Below, piece by piece: positions 25,167 to 32,244 of a DNA stretch of 45,294 nucleotides. The stretch is from positions 1-45,294 of the forward strand of contig PAXL01000025.1 in NCBI GenBank assembly GCA_002714465.1. The letters run 5' to 3'. The notes under the pieces were generated by a model. That model did no database searches and was not told the DNA's origin. It worked only from the letters and a program-made list of their open reading frames with translations. Origin of the DNA: Gemmatimonadota bacterium. GTDB lineage: Bacteria > Latescibacterota > UBA2968. The translations under genes were made by a program, and so were the position numbers. Each line of letters begins with the position of its first letter. The stretch's first letter is position 1.

Positions 25167-26213
25167 TTATACCAGCTTAACTCCAAATTCCGCTCCCGTC
25201 TCTCCGATTTGTCGCCACGTCTCATCATCGACAAAGACACCTTCGGTCTGCTTGTTTTGCATTTGCCGGCTCTCCATCTCACCGGGCAGAAGGATTTCAC
25301 CGAAACCGTCCATCAGACGTGAGCTCTTAAGCCACCCAACAAAGGTCCGCATGTCCTTCTCAAAGTCCTCCTTCCCTATAAACGCTTCAATATCGATCGC
25401 CATTAGAAAGACGCCGTTTCCTCCGCCCTGCCCACCATCACGACTGAGGCCTGCACCACCCAGAGCGCCAGACAGCACGTCGACGACGATCGAAAGCGCA
25501 TACCCCTTGTGTGCGCTGATCCCGCCGAACGGGAGAATCGCACCACGTGGAGGGCCATAGAACTTCGCAGGATCTGTCGTCGGCTGACCATTACCATCGA
25601 CGACCCAGCCATCGGGAAGGTCTTCACCGAGGTTACGCTTCACTCGGATCTTGCCCTCAGCCACGACGCTCGAAGTCATGTCGACGATAATCGGAAACTC
25701 CCCGCCTGTCGGTATCCCCACGGCAACAGGGTTTGGAGACATCCTAGCGTCGATCCCGCCGAACGGAGGCTGCAGGAGCCCGCCGCCGTGGTTGTTGCAC
25801 ATGCAGATACCAAGGATACCCTGCTCTGCGGCTGCCTCAACGTATTCACCCAACCGCCCGATGTGCGAACAATTAAAGATTTCAACCACCGCCACCGACC
25901 TCGCTCGGGCCTTCTCGATCGCAAGATCCATCGACGCGTGACAGATCGTCTGCCCGAATCCCCACCCGCCATCCACAACAGCCGACGCGTCCGCTTCCTT
26001 CTTTACTGAAATGTGCTGCCCTGGTTTCACGCGACCTTCGGACAAGGCATTGCAATACTGCACGACGCGGATCACACCGTGTGAGTCGTGCCCCATCACG
26101 TTTGCCAGAACAAGAGAATGCGCGATAAGCTTCGCTTCCTCCGCACCCAGTCCTGCACCGGAAAAGACCTTCGTGCAATCAGCTTCCAGTTTCTCGATTT
26201 TGAATACTGGCAT
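25167..26213 (-). CDS. Malate/L-lactate dehydrogenase family (Ldh2) oxidoreductase
   Basis: A 348-aa NAD(P)-dependent oxidoreductase of the YlbC/YiaK/DpkA fold, which is distinct from Rossmann lactate dehydrogenases. 'GHDSHGVIR' (41-49) is the family signature with catalytic His45. 'FNCSHIGRLGEYVE' and 'NPVAVGIPTG' line the cofactor and substrate site, and 'SAHKGYALSIVVDVLSGAL' is the C-terminal cofactor loop. Members reduce 2-oxoacids: malate, ureidoglycolate, 2,3-diketogulonate or piperideine-2-carboxylate. An AAAGGAGG ribosome site precedes ATG 26213. An imperfect inverted repeat about 40 bp upstream may regulate it. It leads the transcription unit running down to the sialidase-like gene. 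Confidence 0.9.
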   Translation of the reverse strand: MPVFKIEKLEADCTKVFSGAGLGAEEAKLIAHSLVLANVMGHDSHGVIRVVQYCNALSEGRVKPGQHISVKKEADASAVVDGGWGFGQTICHASMDLAIEKARARSVAVVEIFNCSHIGRLGEYVEAAAEQGILGICMCNNHGGGLLQPPFGGIDARMSPNPVAVGIPTGGEFPIIVDMTSSVVAEGKIRVKRNLGEDLPDGWVVDGNGQPTTDPAKFYGPPRGAILPFGGISAHKGYALSIVVDVLSGALGGAGLSRDGGQGGGNGVFLMAIDIEAFIGKEDFEKDMRTFVGWLKSSRLMDGFGEILLPGEMESRQMQNKQTEGVFVDDETWRQIGETGAEFGVKLV

Positions 26214-26252
26214 ACGCCTCCTTTACGTCTCGTGTAGCTAAATCTGCTCCAC

Positions 26253-26280
26253 CTTATGATCGTCAGACTACGACCATAAG
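26253..26280. repeat. 11-bp imperfect inverted repeat upstream of the Ldh2 gene (possible operator)
   Basis: CTTATGATCGT (26253-26263) and ACGACCATAAG (26270-26280) are inverted with one mismatch around a 6-nt centre. The pair lies 40-67 bp above the Ldh2 ATG and has no T-tract, so an operator is more likely than a terminator. The binding protein is not known; no regulator gene is adjacent. Confidence 0.55.
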
Positions 26281-26293
26281 CAAGCCGGTTCCT

Positions 26294-26527
26294 CTAGTTT
26301 TTGAGGCTATCGATTATCGCCTGGATCGACGCTCTCTGGTCGTCCCCGGGGACCAATGCCAGCACCCTATTGAGATGGACAAGAGGCAATCCGACTGACC
26401 ACAATCGAACAGAGTCCGCGCAAGGTTCTAGTGCTCGCCCAGATGAACAGGACCTTCTGCCGGGACACCCCTGACGACCAAGGCTGATACCTCCAGATTC
26501 TGCAGCTAAAAACAGACTACACCAAAG
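26294..26527 (-). pseudogene. Coding-like frame without a start codon, probable gene remnant
   Basis: A minus-strand frame of 77 sense codons, ending at TAG 26296-26294, translates to a plausible protein tail with 'VRLWSVGLPLVHLNRVLALV' followed by an amphipathic C-terminal helix. It lacks an ATG/GTG/TTG start until 'LWSVG', and its first half looks odd ('CPGRRSCSSG'). Another minus frame over 26430-26500 reads sensibly as 'LEVSALVVRGVPAEGPVHLG' before hitting TAG, suggesting a frameshift joining the two. A decayed or mis-sequenced gene is the best reading; I cannot name the family. It may belong with the membrane ORF just upstream. Confidence 0.35.
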
Positions 26528-26543
26528 TCAAACCAAGCCCGTA

Positions 26544-26783
26544 TCAATCCCGATTCCAGACGGGCCGCATCTCACAGCACGATCTCGGCTTCCGCAAGCT
26601 TATTCTCGCCAAGCAGAGCGGTCTCGCCATCGAGATCTCAATGGCTATGACCCAGACGGGAACAGTGGGTATGAGTAGGCAGACGAGCACAGCGACGCCC
26701 CAGACACCTGCGAACCACACAGGGGCAACACCGTGCAGACCCATATACACGAATGCGGGTATGGTTACCCACCAAGTGGACAT
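26544..26783 (-). CDS. Small hydrophobic ORF, possibly 5' remnant of the same broken gene
   Basis: A 79-aa frame with two hydrophobic stretches, 'IPAFVYMGLHGVAPVWFAGV' and 'WGVAVLVCLLIPTVPVWVIA', which could be two transmembrane helices. The last ~25 residues turn into an Arg/Cys-rich tail that looks like wrong-frame translation. In the adjacent frame the same DNA reads 'DGETALLGENKLAEAEIVL' before a stop, a more natural sequence. This suggests a frameshift near 26640. It could be a genuine small membrane protein or a broken gene continuing into 26294-26527. Confidence 0.35.
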   Translation of the reverse strand: MSTWWVTIPAFVYMGLHGVAPVWFAGVWGVAVLVCLLIPTVPVWVIAIEISMARPLCLARISLRKPRSCCEMRPVWNRD

Positions 26784-26833
26784 TCCATACCCGCCTTATT
26801 TTCAAGCCGGTCCAAAATATGAACCGCCCCTAT

Positions 26834-27220
26834 CTATAGCATGGGTGCCTTACGACTCAACACCTGCACAGCCAGTCCCCAGGGATCCCTGAGCATGGCG
26901 AGTACATCGCCGTCCTCCCTGTGCCAGACATCACCGACAGGGGTCGCACCTGCCTCCATCAACCGAGCACGATCGCGGTCCACGTTTTCCGAGTAGAACG
27001 CCAAGTGCAGAATTAGTGGGTCCTGCGACGCGTAGTCGGGCGTCGGGACGTCCGGGTTAGCATAAATTTCAAACATTACGTTGCCCCCATCGTCGGCGAG
27101 AAAGGTCATAAAATTCGGTCCGGGCCCCTGCCGAACCTGCTTCATGCCCAAGTTCGCGCAGTACCATTCTGAGACAGCGTTTGGATCGTCGACCATGAAA
27201 GCAACGTGTTCAACTCGCAT
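26834..27220 (-). CDS. VOC-family (glyoxalase/bleomycin resistance/dioxygenase) protein
   Basis: A 128-aa vicinal-oxygen-chelate protein of two beta-alpha-beta-beta-beta modules. Candidate metal ligands follow the VOC pattern: His5 ('VEHVAFMV'), Glu51 ('MFEIYA'), His72 ('LHLAFYSE') and Gln119 at the C-terminus. The ATG 27220 was chosen because AGGGGAGG precedes it; the frame extends up to 27388 inside the ATPase gene, but that part is Gly/Pro-rich and unrelated. It begins 11 bp after the OppF-type ATPase stop and so is the last gene of the ABC importer operon. Reaction unknown. Confidence 0.83.
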   Translation of the reverse strand: MRVEHVAFMVDDPNAVSEWYCANLGMKQVRQGPGPNFMTFLADDGGNVMFEIYANPDVPTPDYASQDPLILHLAFYSENVDRDRARLMEAGATPVGDVWHREDGDVLAMLRDPWGLAVQVLSRKAPML

Positions 27221-27231
27221 CGTATCCTCCC

Positions 27232-28263
27232 CTATTCGATTACAGCCGGTATATCCGGCATCCCTTCCAGTTGGAGGTCCTCCGCCAGGTGGCACCGTAC
27301 CTGGTGGCCGGATTCGACCTCGCGGAGTTCCGGAACTTCCTCCCGACACCGATCCTCTGCATACGGACACCTTGGATGAAACGCACACCCCGGCGGCGCA
27401 TTAGACGGATCCGCCACATCACCTGACAACAGCACCTGTTTCTTCTTGGCTTTTGGTCGCGGAATTGGCACGGACGAGAGCAGCGCTTCCGTATACGGAT
27501 GCTGTGGGTGGTCAAACAGCCTATCCACGTCTGCGATTTCAACGATCCGCCCTACATACATCACGGCGACCCGATCCGCAATGTGACGAACCACACTCAG
27601 GTCGTGTGCGACGAACAGATACGTCAGCCCTAGGTCTCTCTGCAACTCCTGAAGCAAGTTCAGAGCCTGAGCCTGGACGGACACGTCGAGCGCCGAGACC
27701 GGCTCATCCGCGACGACAAGCTTCGGGTTCAACGCGAGTGCACGCGCGATTCCGATACGCTGCCGCTGGCCTCCACTGAACGCGTGCGGATAGCGCCTCA
27801 GGAAATGCGGCTGCAGGCCTACTCGCACAAGGAGCTCACTCACCCGTTCCTCGCGCTCCGCACGACTTTCCATGCCGTTCACAAGAAGTGGCTCGCCCAC
27901 GATATCCAAGACGGTCATTCGCGGGTTCAGAGACGCATAAGGATCCTGAAAGATCATCTGCATATGACGACGCAGACCTTTTAACGTTTCGTGCGTCGCG
28001 CCCGCGACATCAACCATCTCGCCGTTTACTCTGAAGTTTACGCGCCCCGAAGTCGGCGCCAGCGCGCGCAAAATCGTACGGCCGACCGTCGTCTTGCCCG
28101 AACCGCTTTCACCAACGAGGCCGAGACATTCACCTTCATACAGGTCGAAGGTCACATCGTTGACCGCTTTGACGTGCCCCACGACATTGTTGAAAAACCC
28201 CTTCGTGATTGGGAAAAACTTCCTCAGATCTCTGACTTCGAGAAGGGTCTGCTTATCAGCCAC
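27232..28263 (-). CDS. Oligopeptide/dipeptide-type ABC transporter ATPase (DppF/OppF-like)
   Basis: A 343-aa ATP-binding subunit. Walker A 'GESGSGKT' (51-58), ABC signature 'SGGQRQR', Walker B 'LVVADEPVSALDV' and the H-loop 'FVAHDLSV' are all intact. The C-terminal oligopeptide (oligo_HPY) extension includes 'GCAFHPRCPYAEDRC', the Cys-rich segment that in some relatives carries an iron-sulfur cluster. GTG 28263 was chosen; it overlaps the upstream ATPase stop by 8 nt. It powers the permease pair encoded upstream. Confidence 0.93.
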   Translation of the reverse strand: MADKQTLLEVRDLRKFFPITKGFFNNVVGHVKAVNDVTFDLYEGECLGLVGESGSGKTTVGRTILRALAPTSGRVNFRVNGEMVDVAGATHETLKGLRRHMQMIFQDPYASLNPRMTVLDIVGEPLLVNGMESRAEREERVSELLVRVGLQPHFLRRYPHAFSGGQRQRIGIARALALNPKLVVADEPVSALDVSVQAQALNLLQELQRDLGLTYLFVAHDLSVVRHIADRVAVMYVGRIVEIADVDRLFDHPQHPYTEALLSSVPIPRPKAKKKQVLLSGDVADPSNAPPGCAFHPRCPYAEDRCREEVPELREVESGHQVRCHLAEDLQLEGMPDIPAVIE

Positions 28264-29275
28264 GAGCCACCTCCTCCCGATACAACACGCAGGCCACATC
28301 GTGACCTTCCTCCACCGTGATCAGTTCAGGACGTTCACCGACGCTGCAAACCCCTTCGATTGCGTCCTGACAACGTGGATGAAAAGGACACCCGGGGAGT
28401 CGTGTGAAGGGATCCGGTATCGATCCCTCGATCGTCTGGAGTTCAGACTTTCGGTCTCCGCCCACGCCAGGGATCGACCGCATCAAAGCTTTTGTATATG
28501 GGTGCTGTGGGTGTTCGAAGATACGCTCTACCGATCCCTGCTCCACAACTCTACCCAGATACATCACGGCGACTTCGTCAGCCACTTCTGCAACCACACC
28601 CAGATCGTGTGTGATCAGCATGATCGACATGTGATACTCTTCCTGGAGCTCTCGCATCAGCTCGAGAATCTGAGCCTGAATCGTAACATCAAGCGCAGTC
28701 GTCGGCTCGTCCGCTATGAGGAGCGATGGCTGGCATGAAAGTGCCATCGCGATCATCACACGTTGCCGCATCCCGCCACTGAGCTCAAATGGAAACTCTC
28801 CTGCACGACGCGGCGCATCTGGGATGCCCACACGTTCGAGCATATGAATCGCGTGATCCATAGCGGCCTGGCCAACCATGTCCGTATGAAGCTCGACAGC
28901 TTCGACAATCTGATTTCCAACGCGATGGACCGGGCTCAGCGAGGTCATCGGCTCTTGGAATATCATCGAGATCTCTCGCCCGCGAATCGATCTGATCTCT
29001 TCGCCCTCTTCTTCGAGATCAGTCAACACGACGTCGCCGTTCTCGCGGTGCAGGACGATCTCGCCTTCGACGATCTCGCCAGGCGACGTCACGAGCCGGA
29101 GGGTACTGAACGCCGACACACTCTTGCCGCATCCGCTCTCACCAACGATCCCAATCGTCTTCCCCTTGGGGACCTCAAGGTTGACGCCGTCGACGGCACG
29201 AACGGTCCCCTCGTCAAGAAAGAAGTAGGTCTTCAGGTCCCGTATGCTGAGGACGTTCGATGTGGCGTCACTCAC
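28256..29275 (-). CDS. Oligopeptide/dipeptide-type ABC transporter ATPase (DppD/OppD-like)
   Basis: A 339-aa ATP-binding subunit. Walker A 'GESGCGKS' (46-53 region, Lys51), signature 'LSGGMRQRVMIAMALS', Walker B 'LLIADEPTTALDV' and H-loop 'LITHDLGVV' are present. The C-terminus contains 'GCPFHPRCQDAIEGVC', the Cys-rich oligo_HPY motif. GTG 29275 overlaps the aldolase stop as GTGA, giving 4-nt translational coupling. ATG 29398 would lie inside the aldolase gene. It pairs with the OppF-like subunit as a heterodimeric motor. Confidence 0.93.
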   Translation of the reverse strand: MSDATSNVLSIRDLKTYFFLDEGTVRAVDGVNLEVPKGKTIGIVGESGCGKSVSAFSTLRLVTSPGEIVEGEIVLHRENGDVVLTDLEEEGEEIRSIRGREISMIFQEPMTSLSPVHRVGNQIVEAVELHTDMVGQAAMDHAIHMLERVGIPDAPRRAGEFPFELSGGMRQRVMIAMALSCQPSLLIADEPTTALDVTIQAQILELMRELQEEYHMSIMLITHDLGVVAEVADEVAVMYLGRVVEQGSVERIFEHPQHPYTKALMRSIPGVGGDRKSELQTIEGSIPDPFTRLPGCPFHPRCQDAIEGVCSVGERPELITVEEGHDVACVLYREEVARG

Positions 29276-30027
29276 GATGCCGCCTCCACTGTTTCCCGGA
29301 ACTGTGTGGCGCCAGCTGCCATCCAGGCGCCCGATGGGGTGAGCAGACACCGAACACCCGCCTTCGTGTACTTCCCGGCCGAGGTGTAGTCTGAGCACAT
29401 CGTCCCGGCCGTCCGTCCGGCGTCGACGATCTTTGCGAGTGCTCCGTCTATCGCACTCTGGACCTCGTCACTTTGCACCTTGCCTATCATGCCCATCGAC
29501 GCGGCCAGATCAGACGGAGCAACGAAGAACACGTCGACATGGTCGACCTTCAGGATCTCGTCCAAGTTGTTGACGGCGATGATATCCTCGATCAGGATGA
29601 TCAATAGCGTTTCATCGTTCGCGACTTCCAAGTAATTCGAGACACCGTATCCTTGGCGACTCGTGAACAGACCACGCTGGCCGATAGGTGCAAACTTGCC
29701 GCCAGCCACCACATTCTCTGCCTCTGCACGAGTGTTGACGTGCGGGACACAGATCCCCTGAGCACCTCGATCGAAAGTCCGGTAGATCAGATTCTGATCG
29801 TTCCTGTTCACCCTGACTACCGAAGTCATGCCCCAGATGTCACAGGCACGTGTGAGGTCCCCGATCTCTTGTGCGTCGACAGGTCCGTGTTCGCCTTCAA
29901 GCCAGATCCCGTCGAATCCGTTCGGTCCGAATGCGTCGATCTGATCCCCCGTATCGAACCCGGAGGCGATCAACGCGGACTCCCCGTTAGCCAACTTTCG
30001 TTTGACTTTGTTTTGTCGAATCTTCAC
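29272..30027 (-). CDS. HpcH/HpaI aldolase family protein
   Basis: A 251-aa TIM-barrel class II (metal-dependent) aldolase. Catalytic residues are recognisable: His47 ('EGEHGP'), Arg72 ('SVVRVNRND'), Glu147 ('LIEDI') and Asp173 ('VAPSDLAASMG'), the last two being metal ligands. Members reversibly cleave 4-hydroxy-2-oxoacids or 2-keto-3-deoxy sugar acids to pyruvate plus an aldehyde. GTG start at 30027 with AGGAG 5 nt upstream. It lies between permease (30054 stop) and ATPase genes of the importer and is coupled to the ATPase by GTGA, so it is made with the transporter. It suggests the imported ligand yields a hydroxy-oxoacid (inference). Confidence 0.9.
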   Translation of the reverse strand: MKIRQNKVKRKLANGESALIASGFDTGDQIDAFGPNGFDGIWLEGEHGPVDAQEIGDLTRACDIWGMTSVVRVNRNDQNLIYRTFDRGAQGICVPHVNTRAEAENVVAGGKFAPIGQRGLFTSRQGYGVSNYLEVANDETLLIILIEDIIAVNNLDEILKVDHVDVFFVAPSDLAASMGMIGKVQSDEVQSAIDGALAKIVDAGRTAGTMCSDYTSAGKYTKAGVRCLLTPSGAWMAAGATQFRETVEAAS

Positions 30028-30053
30028 GTAAACTCCTGTTCGGTGGTGAGGTG

Positions 30054-31190
30054 TTACCGCGAGTAAGGGTCTGCCGCATCTCGCAGACCGTCACCCACGA
30101 AGTTGAAGGCCAGCACGGTGATAATTACAAAAACCACCGGTGTCAGCAACCAGGGCTGGAAAGCAACTGCCTGAACGTTCTGTGCCTCTTTGAGAAGCAC
30201 CCCCCAGCTCGTAACCGGTGGACGTAATCCGAGTCCTAGAAAGCTGAGCGATGTTTCGCCCAGGATCATTCCGGGGAAAGCAAGCGTGAGGCTTACGATG
30301 ATGTGACTCATGAATGAAGGAAGCAGATGCCGTGTCATGATCCGCCAGCGGCTCGCCCCAGCAAGCAGAGCAGCTGTCGCGAAGTCTTCTTCACGCAGAG
30401 ACAGGATTTTTCCCCGCACCTGACGCGCCAGACCTGTCCAGCCGATCAACGAAAGGACAACAGTGATTCCGAGGTAGACCTGTAGCGGACTCCACGATGC
30501 TGGAAGTGCGGCCGCCAAGGCCATCCACAAAGGAATCGAAGGGAAGGAGCGAAGAATCTCGATACCCCTCTGGATCACGTTGTCGATCCATCCTCCGTAG
30601 TAGCCCGATACAACTCCTATCACTAGACCGAAGACAAAGCTCAGCGAAACACCGATCAACCCGATCGTCAGGGATATTCGGGCGCCGTATATAATTCTAG
30701 ACAACAGATCGCGACCTAGATGGTCAGTGCCAAGGAGATAGAGCGTCCCTCCCTGCTCCGTGCCAAAGAGATGAATGTCCGTCTCAACCAGCCCCCAGAA
30801 ACGGTACTTCTCTCCACGGACGAAGAGTTGCACTGGATACCGCGTGTTCTCGTCCTCCACGTAATACTTGCGGAGCGTCTCCGGATGCCTAAAACCTTCG
30901 AGCCCGTAAACGAACGGCCAGAAGTGGACTCCTTCGTTGGAGACCATTCTAAGTCTCTGGGGCGGCGCAAAAGCATAGCGAACATTCCGGGACTCAAGCG
31001 TATAAGGTGCAAGGAACTCGCAGAAAGCCGCGACGAGGTAGAGACAAATGACAACCATACCCGCAGCCATGGCAACCTTGTGCTTCCGGAACTTCCACCA
31101 CATCAGCTGCCACTGTGAGGCAGCGTGAACAGCAGTCTCGTCTACGCCGGTCTCGTCTTCTTCGACGAATTGTTCTTGCGGCAATGCCAT
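30054..31190 (-). CDS. Peptide/nickel-type ABC transporter permease (DppC/OppC-like, long form)
   Basis: A 378-aa inner-membrane permease, longer than E. coli OppC. One TM helix ('MAAGMVVICLYLVAAFCEFL') is followed by a large periplasmic insert of about 110 residues, then 'YLLGTDHLGRDLLSRIIYGA', the family start motif of the transport domain, and about five more helices. The EAA-like loop 'EDFATAALLAGASRWRIMTRH' contacts the ATPases. ATG 31190 was chosen; it begins 4 nt after the OppB stop. The large insert may help contact the long substrate-binding proteins (inference). Confidence 0.92.
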   Translation of the reverse strand: MALPQEQFVEEDETGVDETAVHAASQWQLMWWKFRKHKVAMAAGMVVICLYLVAAFCEFLAPYTLESRNVRYAFAPPQRLRMVSNEGVHFWPFVYGLEGFRHPETLRKYYVEDENTRYPVQLFVRGEKYRFWGLVETDIHLFGTEQGGTLYLLGTDHLGRDLLSRIIYGARISLTIGLIGVSLSFVFGLVIGVVSGYYGGWIDNVIQRGIEILRSFPSIPLWMALAAALPASWSPLQVYLGITVVLSLIGWTGLARQVRGKILSLREEDFATAALLAGASRWRIMTRHLLPSFMSHIIVSLTLAFPGMILGETSLSFLGLGLRPPVTSWGVLLKEAQNVQAVAFQPWLLTPVVFVIITVLAFNFVGDGLRDAADPYSR

Positions 31191-31194
31191 TAGC

Positions 31195-32193
31195 TTAGCG
31201 CTCCCCTTCTTCGTAGCGGATCCGTGGATCGACAACCAGCAGCAGAATATCAGAAAGTAGTGTCCCGATCAGGGTCAGTACGCTCAGCATCATTACCATG
31301 CTTCCCGCGAGATACATATCTTGGTTCATTAGAGCTCGCAGAAGAAGCGGACCGGTGGTCGGAAGACCAAGCACAACGGACGTAATCGTCGCCCCAGACA
31401 CGATCGTAGGCAGAACCCATCCGACTGTGCTGACCAGCGGGTTGAGCGCCACGCGAACCGGATACTTCAGCAGCAGCTTCCAGTAGGCAACTCCCTTCGC
31501 TCGAGCTGTCATCACATACTGCTTTCTGAGCTCGTCGAGCAGGTTACCGCGCATCACACGAATCAGACCGGCCGTACCCGAAGTCCCGATCACGATCACA
31601 GGAATCCAGAGGTGCGCAATTAGGTCCATAACCTTTGCAATCGACCAATCCGCGTTCTGGTATTCCGGTGAGAACAAACCGCCTGCGCTGACCCCAAAAA
31701 CAGCGTATCCGATATACATGAAGACAAGAGCAAGCAGGAAGTTCGGCGTCGCCAAACCGATGAAGCCCATAAACGTGAAGCAGTAGTCAGGCAGTGAATA
31801 CTGTCGGACGGCTGAGTAGATGCCGATCGGGATCGCTATCGCCCACGTCACCAGCAGCGTTGCGATCGAGATGATCGTCGTGAGGATGATCCGCTCCTGT
31901 ATCAACTCACCGACCGGCCGATCCCATTCGAGCGACATGCCAAGCTCGAACTCGAAGATCATGCCATAGAGCCACTTTCCATACTGGACGTGAAACGGGT
32001 CATCCAAGTTGTAGCGCGCTCTGAGCGCAGCCGCCATCGCCTCGTCGACCGTTTCGCCCGTCTCACTCAAGGCCGCGATATACGACGTCAGGTAGTCGCC
32101 GGGCGGCAACTGAATGATCGAGAACGAGATGAACGAGATTACGAGCGCCGTCGGGATCATCCACAGCACTCGCTTGATTATCAGATTCAGCAT
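31195..32193 (-). CDS. Peptide/nickel-type ABC transporter permease (DppB/OppB-like)
   Basis: A 332-aa inner-membrane permease with about six TM helices. The N-terminal 'RVLWMIPTALVISFISFSII' helix, the 'QLPPGDY' turn, the periplasmic 'RYNLDDPFHVQYGKWL' and the ATPase-contact loop 'KQYVMTARAKGVAYWKLLLK' all match OppB/DppB. GAGAGGA precedes ATG 32193. It lies 51 bp after the first substrate-binding protein gene's stop. Together with the downstream permease it forms the channel. Confidence 0.93.
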   Translation of the reverse strand: MLNLIIKRVLWMIPTALVISFISFSIIQLPPGDYLTSYIAALSETGETVDEAMAAALRARYNLDDPFHVQYGKWLYGMIFEFELGMSLEWDRPVGELIQERIILTTIISIATLLVTWAIAIPIGIYSAVRQYSLPDYCFTFMGFIGLATPNFLLALVFMYIGYAVFGVSAGGLFSPEYQNADWSIAKVMDLIAHLWIPVIVIGTSGTAGLIRVMRGNLLDELRKQYVMTARAKGVAYWKLLLKYPVRVALNPLVSTVGWVLPTIVSGATITSVVLGLPTTGPLLLRALMNQDMYLAGSMVMMLSVLTLIGTLLSDILLLVVDPRIRYEEGER

Positions 32194-32244
32194 TTATCCT
32201 CTCTTCTTTGCTTCGTTCCTTAGCTCAAACCAACCAACACCACC

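Noticed and set aside
27221..27388. Longer N-terminus for the VOC protein
   Set aside because: The extra 56 residues are Gly/Pro/Arg-rich shadow of the ATPase gene; AGGGGAGG points to ATG 27220.
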